14,336 nt of DNA from Prevotella sp. UBA746 (GTDB lineage Bacteria > Bacteroidota > Bacteroidia > Bacteroidales > Bacteroidaceae): assembly GCA_002298545.1 (NCBI GenBank), contig DBKQ01000017.1:1-14336 (forward strand), in the 5' to 3' direction. Positions 1 through 7,814 of the stretch are shown piece after piece (within the stretch, counting starts at the first letter, position 1; each line of letters begins with the position of its first letter). The translations under genes and the position numbers were made by a program. The notes beneath the pieces are model-generated. The model was given only the letters and a program-made list of their open reading frames with translations, did no database searches and had not been told where the DNA came from.

Positions 1-1120
1 AAATCATATTAGGCACCTGCTCTGCCAATACGCCGAGACAAGTAGCAGAGGCATTACGTGTAGCGGCACCCTCCTTCTGCTCAACAACAGACCAGTCTAC
101 CTTAGGAGCATTTCCGCTGAACCATTCCTTCATCAAGGCAGCCTTCTCAGGATTTTGCTCAGCCCATTTCTTTTCCTCAGCATGGCGTTCGGCAACGATT
201 CTGCGCAGTTCCTCTTTGCGGTCAGCATACAGCTTCTCTGTCTCTGGGAAAATAACGAATGGATTCTCTGGATCACCACCAAGATTCTTGATAGTATTTA
301 CATAAGCCTCGCCGCCGAGAGGAGCACCGTGAGTCTTGATGCTGCGCTCGTAGCTTGTGCCGTCATCTTTCAAGGCACCCTTACCCATTACGGTCTTTCC
401 GATGATGAGGGTAGGGCGGTTGAGTTCCATCTGTGCTGCTGTAAGAGCCTGGCGGATTTCGTCAGGGTCGTTGCCGTTGATAGTCATTACGTTCCATCCC
501 CAAGCCTCATATTTCTGTGCAGTGTTCTCTGTCATAACGACGCCACACTCTGTAGAGAGCTGGATATCGTTGGAGTCGTAGAACATGATGAGGTTGTTCA
601 GACCGAGGTTTCCGGCGATACGAGCCGTACCCTGTGAAATTTCTTCCTCAATGCCACCATCAGAGATATATGCATAAATTTTGTGTTTCATAACCTCTGT
701 ACCGAGCTTCGTCTGAAGGAACTTCTCTGCTACGGCAGCACCGGCAGCAAAGGTATGTCCCTGTCCGAGTGGACCTGATGTGTTCTCGATACCGCGCTTT
801 ACGTCACGCTCTGGGTGACCTGGAGTAGGAGAACCCCACTGACGGAACTGCTTAAGTTCGTCGAGTGTGAACTTGCCCTGAAGAGCCAGTGCGCTATAGA
901 GCATTGGCGACATATGACCAGGGTCGAGGAAGAAGCGGTCTCTTCCTTCCCATTCCAAGTTATCCGGATCCCAAACGAGGAACTCGGAGAACAATACATT
1001 GATGAAATCAGCACCGCCCATGGCACCTCCCGGGTGACCTGACTTTGCTTTCTCAACCATAGATGCAGCCAGGATACGGATGTTGTCGGCTGCTCTGTTC
1101 ATTATCTTCTTTTCGTTCAT
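1..1120 (-). CDS. tkt: Transketolase, N-terminal 373 residues (3' end cut by the window edge)
   Basis: This thiamine-diphosphate enzyme moves two-carbon units between pentose phosphates and other sugar phosphates in the cytosol. The frame is open from the ATG at 1118-1120 to the window edge. Visible family residues are SGHPGG with H29, PGH with H69, GHPE with H102, GPLGQG at 116-121, and the metal and cofactor motif with D154, E160 and N184. The usual GDG reads SDG here. From memory this is normal for Bacteroidota transketolases. The PP domain is complete, and the Pyr domain begins near residue 355 (ATRNAS). About 300 further residues are expected beyond the left edge, against a usual length near 670. 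A second ATG lies at codon 7; I chose the upstream one because MNEKKIMNRAADNIR resembles related N-termini. It is the last visible gene of the ara operon, where it would use the D-xylulose-5-phosphate made by AraD. Confidence 0.95.
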   Translation of the reverse strand, partial: MNEKKIMNRAADNIRILAASMVEKAKSGHPGGAMGGADFINVLFSEFLVWDPDNLEWEGRDRFFLDPGHMSPMLYSALALQGKFTLDELKQFRQWGSPTPGHPERDVKRGIENTSGPLGQGHTFAAGAAVAEKFLQTKLGTEVMKHKIYAYISDGGIEEEISQGTARIAGNLGLNNLIMFYDSNDIQLSTECGVVMTENTAQKYEAWGWNVMTINGNDPDEIRQALTAAQMELNRPTLIIGKTVMGKGALKDDGTSYERSIKTHGAPLGGEAYVNTIKNLGGDPENPFVIFPETEKLYADRKEELRRIVAERHAEEKKWAEQNPEKAALMKEWFSGNAPKVDWSVVEQKEGAATRNASATCLGVLAEQVPNMI

Positions 1121-1156
1121 ATTGTTGATATTAATTTTTTTCTTGTTTTTTTATAT

Positions 1157-1210
1157 GACAGATAGGACTAATGGGACTGATAGGACTGATGGAATTGATT
1201 GGACTATTGT
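1157..1210. repeat. Degenerate 9-bp tandem repeat between araB and tkt
   Basis: On the plus strand six 9-bp units follow one another: GACAGATAG, GACTAATGG, GACTGATAG, GACTGATGG, AATTGATTG and GACTATTGT. The consensus is close to GACTGATRG. It lies in the araB-tkt gap, about 37 bp upstream of the tkt start. A related array of the same period lies between araA and araB (2878-2922); GACTAATGG here and GAGTAATGG there differ at one base. Confidence 0.75.
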
Positions 1211-1239
1211 GGGAACTGAGAGTCCTTAGAGTAATAATT

Positions 1240-1274
1240 CCTCATTCCTAATCTCTCATCCCTAATCTCTCATC
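1240..1274. repeat. 7-bp-period repeat spanning the araB stop codon
   Basis: On the plus strand five 7-bp units are contiguous: CCTCATT, CCTAATC, TCTCATC, CCTAATC and TCTCATC. The 14-bp pair at 1247-1260 is duplicated exactly at 1261-1274. On the coding (minus) strand each of the last four units carries TGA or TAG, and the araB stop (1270-1272) is one of them. A similar 7-bp array spans the folC stop at 11713-11747. Confidence 0.8.
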
Positions 1275-2868
1275 CTTTTTTTACTTTTGTTGCTTCTTTC
1301 TCTATCGGCAAGCAAGCTTGATATTCCTTGATGTATTTGTTGAAACCATCTACCTCTTCTTTCGTAGGTGCAATCTCAACGCCAGTGTTGCCGCTGAATA
1401 CCTTATTATCGAGGAAATCTGCAAGACTCTCTTTGTCGCTATTGTTGACAAGGTAAGAAGCAAGTAGGGCTATGCCCCATGCACCACCTTCGCCGGCAGT
1501 CTCCATTACGGAAATCGGTGAGTTTATGGCAGCAGCAAGAACACGCTGACCAACGCCCTTTGTCTTGAATAATCCGCCATGACCCGTGATGCGGTCCACC
1601 TTAACCTTCTCATCATTAAAGAGGAGGTCGTTGCCAATCTTCAGTACTCCGACAGAGGCATATAGGTTGGCACGCATAAAGTTTGCAAGATTAAACTTGT
1701 CGTTTGCCGAGCGCACAAAGAGCGGACGACCTTCTTCAAGTCCTGTAACCGGTTCGCCAGAGATATAGTTATAGGCGATGAGTCCGCCACAGTCGGCATC
1801 CCCCTCAAGGGCATGGTTGTAGAGCTTTCCGAACACCTCGTTCATATCTACAGGAATGCCGAGCAACTGTTGATATTCCTTGAAAAGATTAACCCATGCG
1901 TTAAGGTCAGAAGTGCAGTTATTGCAATGCACCATAGCCACCGGACTTCCATCCGGTGTTGTTACCATGTCGATCATCTCGTATGGACGAGACAGTTCTT
2001 TTTCAAGAACAATCATAGAGAAAGATGAAGTTCCGGCAGACACGTTTCCAGTGCGCTTACGTACTGCATTTGTTGCTACCATTCCCGTTCCGGCATCGCC
2101 CTCTGGCGGACAAACCGGTATGCCAGCCTGCAGATGGTCAGAGATATCGAGTTTGTGGGCACCTGCTTCGGTCAGTTTCCCTGCACCCTCTCCAGCTAAA
2201 AGAACTTTCGGAAGAATATCTTCAAGAGTCCAGTCGTATCCATAAGGCGAAACGAGTTTATCAAACTTCTCTATCATGTCCTTTGAGTAATTCTTTGTCT
2301 CAGAGTCGATAGGAAGCATGCCTGATGCATCGCCTATGCCAAGAACTTTCTCTCCTGTTATCTGCCAGTGGATATATCCGGCAAGGGTAGTGAGGAAAGT
2401 GATGTCTTTCACATGTTCCTCTTTGTTAAGGATTGCTTGATACAGATGTGAGATGCTCCAGCGTAGAGGAATATTGAAGTTGAAAAGCTTTGATAGTTCA
2501 GCAGCTGCTGAACCGGTGTTGGTATTTCGCCATGTGCGGAATGGAGCAAGAATTTCTTCTTTGCCATTGAATGCCATATATCCGTGCATCATGGCGCTTA
2601 TGCCGATAGACTTCAGTCGTTCAATTTCAACATCATACTTTTCCTTCACATTTGCACGCAAGTCGGCATAGCAGTTCTGAACGCCATTCCATATTGCCTC
2701 AATGCTGTATGTCCACAGACCGTCGATGAGTTGGTTCTCCCACTCATGACTGCCTTGGGCGATTGGCACGTTGTTCTCGTCGATGAGTACGGCTTTTATT
2801 CGTGTTGAGCCGAATTCGATACCAAGAATCGCTTTGCCTTCCTGTATGGTTGATTTTGGTGTAATCAT
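1270..2868 (-). CDS. araB: FGGY-family carbohydrate kinase, probable L-ribulokinase (often labelled xylulokinase)
   Basis: FGGY kinases phosphorylate sugars with ATP in the cytosol. The proposed reaction here is L-ribulose to L-ribulose-5-phosphate. The 532-residue protein has the N-terminal phosphate motif GIEFGSTRIKAVLID (residues 16-30), a GDAGTGM motif (257-263) whose D258 is the expected catalytic base, and C-terminal ATP-site motifs TGHGGLFKT (428-436) and AGEGGAWGIALLA (458-470). Substrate choice is inferred from context. It lies directly after araA and araD, no other kinase is present in the operon, and Bacteroidales ara operons are known to carry a kinase of this type rather than a close AraB orthologue. 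By sequence alone D-xylulokinase is possible. The gap to araA is 116 bp and to tkt 149 bp, both filled with short tandem repeats. The stop codon lies inside a 7-bp repeat. Confidence 0.88.
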   Translation of the reverse strand: MITPKSTIQEGKAILGIEFGSTRIKAVLIDENNVPIAQGSHEWENQLIDGLWTYSIEAIWNGVQNCYADLRANVKEKYDVEIERLKSIGISAMMHGYMAFNGKEEILAPFRTWRNTNTGSAAAELSKLFNFNIPLRWSISHLYQAILNKEEHVKDITFLTTLAGYIHWQITGEKVLGIGDASGMLPIDSETKNYSKDMIEKFDKLVSPYGYDWTLEDILPKVLLAGEGAGKLTEAGAHKLDISDHLQAGIPVCPPEGDAGTGMVATNAVRKRTGNVSAGTSSFSMIVLEKELSRPYEMIDMVTTPDGSPVAMVHCNNCTSDLNAWVNLFKEYQQLLGIPVDMNEVFGKLYNHALEGDADCGGLIAYNYISGEPVTGLEEGRPLFVRSANDKFNLANFMRANLYASVGVLKIGNDLLFNDEKVKVDRITGHGGLFKTKGVGQRVLAAAINSPISVMETAGEGGAWGIALLASYLVNNSDKESLADFLDNKVFSGNTGVEIAPTKEEVDGFNKYIKEYQACLPIEKEATKVKKG

Positions 2869-2877
2869 TCTTTATTT

Positions 2878-2922
2878 GGTTAATGGGAGTAATGGGAGAA
2901 CTGGGACTTCTGGGAGAACTGT
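2878..2922. repeat. Degenerate 9-bp tandem repeat between araA and araB
   Basis: On the plus strand the units are GGTTAATGG, GAGTAATGG, GAGAACTGG, GACTTCTGG and GAGAACTGT, with exact 9-bp spacing. The array ends 9 bp before the araB start codon on the coding strand. Just beyond it, 2933-2947 contains the palindrome AGAACTGATAGTTCT. The array resembles the one at 1157-1210. Confidence 0.75.
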
Positions 2923-2984
2923 GAGTTTATTTAGAACTGATAGTTCTCATTGTTTCCAATTATCCCATTACTTGTGTTGTAATA

Positions 2985-4535
2985 TTATCTCAAAGCCTTG
3001 TTGAGCATGTAGTAAACCTCGTTAATTCTAAGGTCGCGCTTTACGCTCTCGAATGTAGAGTTTTTGTCGATATGTAGATATTCGATGTCGAGCATCTCTG
3101 CATAGTCTTCCCAATACTCTGGTGTGATGTCGTAAGAGAAGCAGCTGTGGTGTGTACCACCGGCGAGAATCCATGAACCGGCTCCAATCTCGAAGTTTGG
3201 CTGAGGTATCCATAGAGCGTTTGCAACAGGAAGCTTTGGCAGTGGTTTTGGCTGGATGCAATGAACATCATTAACGATAAGACGGAAACGGTTACCGAGG
3301 TCTACTACAGTAGCTGTTACGCCGTCGCCAACTTTTGAGTTGAAGACAAGACGTGCAGTCTGCTGTTTGCGGATACCGATGCCAAGATGGTGAACCTCAA
3401 GGCGTACCGGTTCGTTGTCTACGGCGATGAGAGGGCAAACCTCAAGCATGTGGCTCTGCATTATGGCAGACTTGTCGCCGTCGAAGTTAAGGGTATAGTC
3501 TTCAAGGAATGAGCAGCCTGTAGGCAGTCCCTGTGTCATATACCACAGAGTGCGGTAGAGGGCTGCCGACTTCCAATCGCCTTCAGCTCCGAAACCGTAA
3601 CCTTCAGCCATCAGGCGCTGAGATGCGAGACCTGGAATCTGGTCGAAACCAACGAAACCTTCTGTATCTGGGTCGTCCCAAGAACCGAGGTCGTCGAAGT
3701 TGGTTGTAAATCCCTTTGCACCTTTGGCCTTTAAGATAGCACGGATAGCAAGTTCTGCACGTGCTGCGTTCCATATCTTTTTCTTTCCAATTTCCTCGCC
3801 AGCCTCACAAGGAACGATTTTATATAGCTTGTGGTATTCCTCAACAAGTGCATCAACGTCAGCCGGTTTAACCTGTTTCCAGTATTCCATCAACTCCGAA
3901 ACGCAGCAGTAGTCTACATGATAGCCAAGAACCTGCTCGGCGCTCACCTTGTCGCCATCGGTAACGGCAACATTGTTCATCTGGTCGCCAAAGCGGATGA
4001 TGAGCATGTCTCTTGCGTCAGCAACGGCAGCAGCAACACGAGCCCATACAGCAATATGCTCCTGAGTCTTTTTGTCCTTCCAGTAACCAACAACAACTTT
4101 GCGCGGCTTTCTAAGACGTGAGCAGATATGTCCGAACTCGCGGTCGCCATGAGCACTCTGGTTTAGGTTCATGAAGTCCATATCCATTGTGTCCCATGGA
4201 ATTTCCTGATTGTACTGAGTATGCAGGTGGAGCAGAGGCTTGTGTAGCATTTGCAGACCATGTATCCACATCTTTGCCGGTGAGAATGTGTGCATCCATG
4301 TGATGACACCAACGCATTTTTCGTCGTTGTTGGCAGCCATCATTATTGCAGCAACTTCCTTGTCGGAATTTGCTGTACCTTTATATACAACTTTTATAGG
4401 AATAATGCCCGACTTGTTCAGTCCGTCCACCATCTCCTGTGAGTGTCCGTCTACTATCTTAACTGTCTCGCCTCCGTATAGAAGCTGTGCTCCGGTAATC
4501 CACCAAAGCTCAAGATTTTCAAATGCTTTTATCAT
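2985..4535 (-). CDS. araA: L-arabinose isomerase
   Basis: AraA is a metal-dependent cytosolic isomerase converting L-arabinose to L-ribulose. The 516-residue length fits the family (about 500). The N-terminus MIKAFENLELWWITGAQLLYG is typical. By alignment from memory to the E. coli catalytic residues E306, E333, H350 and H450, the equivalents are E318 (in GAEGDWK), E345 (in FLEDY), H362 (in SHMLEVCP) and H462 (in GGTHHS). All keep the E. coli spacing with a 12-residue offset. The enzyme should be active. It is downstream of araD with a 77-bp gap and upstream of the FGGY kinase with a 116-bp gap, so it is placed in the ara operon and is probably controlled by the araR product encoded two genes upstream. 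Confidence 0.98.
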   Translation of the reverse strand: MIKAFENLELWWITGAQLLYGGETVKIVDGHSQEMVDGLNKSGIIPIKVVYKGTANSDKEVAAIMMAANNDEKCVGVITWMHTFSPAKMWIHGLQMLHKPLLHLHTQYNQEIPWDTMDMDFMNLNQSAHGDREFGHICSRLRKPRKVVVGYWKDKKTQEHIAVWARVAAAVADARDMLIIRFGDQMNNVAVTDGDKVSAEQVLGYHVDYCCVSELMEYWKQVKPADVDALVEEYHKLYKIVPCEAGEEIGKKKIWNAARAELAIRAILKAKGAKGFTTNFDDLGSWDDPDTEGFVGFDQIPGLASQRLMAEGYGFGAEGDWKSAALYRTLWYMTQGLPTGCSFLEDYTLNFDGDKSAIMQSHMLEVCPLIAVDNEPVRLEVHHLGIGIRKQQTARLVFNSKVGDGVTATVVDLGNRFRLIVNDVHCIQPKPLPKLPVANALWIPQPNFEIGAGSWILAGGTHHSCFSYDITPEYWEDYAEMLDIEYLHIDKNSTFESVKRDLRINEVYYMLNKALR

Positions 4536-4612
4536 AGTTGTTGAATTTGTTTGTTGTTATAAGTTAGTTTATATCAATTTTTAATATATATTCTTTATTG
4601 AAAACTGTTTCT

Positions 4613-5305
4613 TTATTTTTTCTTCTGTCCGTAGTATGCGTTCGGACCGTGTTTACGGCTAAAATGCTTTTCGATGAGCAGAGGATTCATTGTGGTTTGA
4701 GGGTTAACGCTGAAAGATACGAAAGCCATCTTTGCCACTTGCTCCATTACAACAGCATTGTAAACTGCCTGATCCGGATCTTTACCCCATGAGAATGGTC
4801 CGTGGTTCTTTACGAGAACTCCTGGAGTGTGGACATAATTGATGTTCTTGAAACGGTTTACGATTACCACTCCAGTTTCTTTTTCATATTCAGCCATCTG
4901 GTCGGCAGTCATATCTTCCGTGCAAGGGATGCAGTCGTGGAAGTAGTCGGCATGTGTTGTACCGATGTTTGGTATATCCTTTCCAGCCTGTGCCCATGCT
5001 GTGGCATATGTAGAATGTGTATGTACTATGCCGCCGATTTCCGGAAATGCCCGATATAGCACAAGGTGGGTAGGGGTATCAGACGAAGGGTTTAGGTCTC
5101 CTTCTACGACCTTTCCTGTATTAACGTCTACCACCACCATGTCTGAAGCCTTCATCACATCGTAAGACACTCCGGAAGGTTTGATTACCATGAGGTTCTT
5201 TTCGCGGTCAATGCCGGAAACGTTGCCCCATGTAAATATCACCAAATTGTGTTTCACCAAATCAAGGTTTGCACGATACACTTTTTCTTTCAGTTCCTCT
5301 AACAT
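4613..5305 (-). CDS. araD: L-ribulose-5-phosphate 4-epimerase
   Basis: AraD is a zinc-dependent class II aldolase-fold enzyme that converts L-ribulose-5-phosphate to D-xylulose-5-phosphate, which links arabinose to the pentose phosphate pathway. The 230 residues match the family (about 231 in E. coli). Expected metal ligands are visible as D76 (SSDTPTH), H95 and H97 (GGIVHTHS) and H168 (VKNHGPF). The catalytic acid/base candidates are D120 (in THAD) and a tyrosine in the C-terminal PNAYYGQ motif (Y224/Y225). The phosphate-binding region TWGNVSG (25-31) is also present. Only 18 bp separate it from the araR stop, which supports co-transcription. Fuculose-phosphate aldolases share the fold, but the PNAYYGQ tail and the neighbours favour AraD. 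Confidence 0.97.
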   Translation of the reverse strand: MLEELKEKVYRANLDLVKHNLVIFTWGNVSGIDREKNLMVIKPSGVSYDVMKASDMVVVDVNTGKVVEGDLNPSSDTPTHLVLYRAFPEIGGIVHTHSTYATAWAQAGKDIPNIGTTHADYFHDCIPCTEDMTADQMAEYEKETGVVIVNRFKNINYVHTPGVLVKNHGPFSWGKDPDQAVYNAVVMEQVAKMAFVSFSVNPQTTMNPLLIEKHFSRKHGPNAYYGQKKK

Positions 5306-5323
5306 AATACTAATCTTTTATAC

Positions 5324-6001
5324 TTATAGTTTGAAACTCGGGTCGTCGTCGTATGCTGCCTTGTTGAAGCAGTATAGTGCGGCACCTCGTTTTGAAGTGA
5401 TTTTGTCTATTTTGTCAGTCTTCTCGATAAAGTCGATTGTCTTTATTTTCTTTCTGAAGTTTCTCTTGTCAATCTCTTCACCGAGAATAGCCTCATAAAC
5501 ATGCTGAAGCTGTGTCAATGTAAACAGTTGTGGCAATAGATTGAAGCTAAGTGGTTCTGTTGATATCCTGCGGCGTAGAAGCATAATAGCTTTCTTTACC
5601 ATATCATTATGGTCGGAATAAAGCTTCGGGAGTTTTTCCACGTCAATCCATTCCAGTTCATGTTCTTCCTGAAGCGACTTGTCGTAGTCTTTAACGTTTA
5701 TCAAAGCACAGTAAGCAATAGATATTACTCGCTCTCCCGGATCGCGGTTTACGGCGCCGAAGGCTCCAACTTGTTTCATATATAGGTTATCAAGTCCAGT
5801 CAGTTGCCTAAGTGTGCGGTCGGCTGCCTCGTCAATGCTTTCCGTTTCCTCGACAAATCCTCCATATAGTGATAGTTCGCCTCGTCCCGGATCCATTTTT
5901 CTCTTGCCGACAAGCAGTTTCAGCTTATTGGCTTCAAAACCAAAGATTATGCAGTCAACAGACACGTAAACTTTGGAATGTTCTTTGTAAAATTCTGTCA
6001 T
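5324..6001 (-). CDS. araR: AraR-type transcriptional regulator (Nudix-like domain plus winged helix)
   Basis: The 225-residue protein has an N-terminal Nudix-like fold (about residues 10-140, VSVDCIIFGF...LLVGKR...GELSLYGGFV) and a C-terminal region (about 150-225) fitting the Nudix-related winged helix, with NFRKKIKTIDFIEKT as a plausible recognition part. Against the Nudix signature (G-x5-E-x7-R-E-U-x-E-E-x-G-U) it keeps G48, E54, R62 and G69, but the REUxEE core reads RTLRQL. The metal-binding glutamates are therefore replaced by T63, Q66 and L67, and hydrolase activity is unlikely. Bacteroidota AraR regulators of this architecture are known to bind L-arabinose and control arabinose genes. 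The position between the transporter and araD fits local, possibly self-inclusive, regulation. A 10-bp hairpin lies just upstream. Confidence 0.9.
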   Translation of the reverse strand: MTEFYKEHSKVYVSVDCIIFGFEANKLKLLVGKRKMDPGRGELSLYGGFVEETESIDEAADRTLRQLTGLDNLYMKQVGAFGAVNRDPGERVISIAYCALINVKDYDKSLQEEHELEWIDVEKLPKLYSDHNDMVKKAIMLLRRRISTEPLSFNLLPQLFTLTQLQHVYEAILGEEIDKRNFRKKIKTIDFIEKTDKIDKITSKRGAALYCFNKAAYDDDPSFKL

Positions 6002-6021
6002 TACAGTTTTTTTTGTTAATA

Positions 6022-6050
6022 CCGTCCGCTCTATGTAAATGAGCGGACGG
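6022..6050. repeat. Perfect 10-bp inverted repeat between the SSS transporter gene and araR
   Basis: CCGTCCGCTC (6022-6031) and GAGCGGACGG (6041-6050) are exact reverse complements around a 9-base loop. The hairpin lies in the 72-bp gap between the transporter stop and the araR start. In the direction of transcription it is followed by an A-rich tract, not a U tract, so it does not look like a standard intrinsic terminator. A role in mRNA processing or stability, or as a protein-binding site, is possible. Confidence 0.85.
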
Positions 6051-6073
6051 ATATATGTGTTATTGTATTAGAA

Positions 6074-7756
6074 TTACCAGAAGTAAATATAGAATGCAGC
6101 AGTGATGCCGAGAATGATAATACTGTTTATCACATCCCATTTAGTCCAGCTTGCCTTTGTTGCTGCACGCTGCTCTGGAGTAGAAGTTCCAAATACAAGA
6201 CCTTGTATTTTTTCCTCTGATGGAGCTTCTGTCGCGAGGCTGACGATGATTACGACAAGGCAGCATACGATGAGCATTACACCGCAGAAATATAGCCAGT
6301 TGAAGTCAAAGAATACAGCCTTGAACCAATTGTCTGAGGCATCGGTTACATTACTGTAGTAAACTTTTGCTCCAAGACGGGTCAAACCGATAATGATACC
6401 TGCGAGTAAGCCCCACATTCCGCCTTTAGCAGATGTACGTTTCCAACATATACCCAAAAGGAATGCTGCTGCAATACCAGGAGCAAGTACACTCTGTACA
6501 TCCTGTAGGTAGTTGTATAGCACATTTCCAACGCTTCTCATTATTGGGATCCAAAGAATTCCGAGGATCACGATTACTACTGTTGCAGCCTGCCCGATGC
6601 GTACAAGGGATTTCTCTGATGTTTCAGGGCGCAGACGCTTGTAGAAATCAATTGTGAACAACATTGCCGACGAATTGAAAAGAGATGCCAATGAACTCAT
6701 TAGAGCTGCAAGAATACCGCAAACAACAAGACCTTTAAAGCCTGCTGGCAGAAGTTTTGCAACGAGAGTAGGGAAGGCTGCGTCGCTTATTACATTTCCT
6801 GCTGCGTCAACAGGCAAGAAACCACCGCCAGACTTTACGTTTAATGCATATGCAATCATTCCAGGGATAAGGAAGATGAATACAGGGAGCAGTTTTAGAT
6901 ATGCTCCGAATATCGTACCGCGTCGTGCTTCTTTTTCGTTTTTGCCCGAGAGGACACGTTGTACTATAAATTGGTCTGTACACCAATACCAGAAACCGAT
7001 TACGGCAGAGCCGACAAGGGCTCCGAGCCATGGATATTGAGGGTCGCGCAAGTCGCGCATCAGGTCTGTCATGTGGTCTCCATACTGGTTTACAGGTTCA
7101 GCTGAACAAATTGCCATAACTTGATCCCAGCCGCCTACAGCCCTAAGACCTAATACGAGTATAATTATTGAACCGAGAAGAAGAATAGGTGTCTGTAGTA
7201 CAGATGTGTATAGCACACTTTTCATTCCTCCGAATACAGTATAGAGGGCTGTGATAAGCACGAGTCCGATAGCTGCAATCCAGAAGAAGTCAATTCCCCA
7301 TAGTTCTTTTATGCCGAATACCTGCTGGAACACAAGTCCTCCGGCATATACGGTTACAGCAACTTTTGTCAGCACATAGCTGATAAGTGAAATGACAGAG
7401 AGAATAGTGCGGCTCTCCTTGTTGTACCTACGTTCAAGAAATTCCGGCATGGTGTATACCATGGAGCGTGAATAGAAAGGAACGAAAACCCATCCGAGAA
7501 TTAATATCATCCATCCTTGAATCTCCCAATGTGCCATAGCCATTCCGGATGAAGCTCCGGCTCCGGCAAGTCCGATTAAGTGTTCCGATCCGATGTTTGA
7601 TGCAAAGATAGATGCTCCGATTGCAATCCATGTTGCATCACGTCCTCCAAGAAAATAATCTGCAGAGTTGTTGTTCTTTTGGGATATAACCCATACTACA
7701 ATTCCAATTAGGGCGATGCAGAAAGCACCAATCACCAGCCAATCGTATAATTCCAT
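6074..7756 (-). CDS. Sodium:solute symporter (SSS/SGLT family), probable L-arabinose transporter
   Basis: This 560-residue inner-membrane protein belongs to the solute:sodium symporter family. Many hydrophobic segments alternate with short loops through the whole length, beginning at residues 7-25 and ending with a C-terminal membrane segment. Family features include SADYFLGGRD (31-40), ASNIGSEHLIGLAGAGAS (52-69), the YWCTDQFIVQRVLSGKNEKEA region (257-277) and MSSLASLFNSSA (353-364), where SGLT-type proteins place sodium-site serines. The substrate is inferred from position between the mutarotase and araR-araD-araA. I see no other sugar importer in the operon. Glucose or galactose transport is the main alternative. 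The gap to the upstream mutarotase is 58 bp. Confidence 0.93.
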   Translation of the reverse strand: MELYDWLVIGAFCIALIGIVVWVISQKNNNSADYFLGGRDATWIAIGASIFASNIGSEHLIGLAGAGASSGMAMAHWEIQGWMILILGWVFVPFYSRSMVYTMPEFLERRYNKESRTILSVISLISYVLTKVAVTVYAGGLVFQQVFGIKELWGIDFFWIAAIGLVLITALYTVFGGMKSVLYTSVLQTPILLLGSIIILVLGLRAVGGWDQVMAICSAEPVNQYGDHMTDLMRDLRDPQYPWLGALVGSAVIGFWYWCTDQFIVQRVLSGKNEKEARRGTIFGAYLKLLPVFIFLIPGMIAYALNVKSGGGFLPVDAAGNVISDAAFPTLVAKLLPAGFKGLVVCGILAALMSSLASLFNSSAMLFTIDFYKRLRPETSEKSLVRIGQAATVVIVILGILWIPIMRSVGNVLYNYLQDVQSVLAPGIAAAFLLGICWKRTSAKGGMWGLLAGIIIGLTRLGAKVYYSNVTDASDNWFKAVFFDFNWLYFCGVMLIVCCLVVIIVSLATEAPSEEKIQGLVFGTSTPEQRAATKASWTKWDVINSIIILGITAAFYIYFW

Positions 7757-7814
7757 TTTTTTATTTGTTAGGTTAGTTGAATATTAAGAGCAGCTTTGTG
7801 CCCCTGTAAGTTAA

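Noticed and set aside
155..637. 160-codon plus-strand reading frame
   Set aside because: It lies antisense within the transketolase gene, and its translation shows no family motif.
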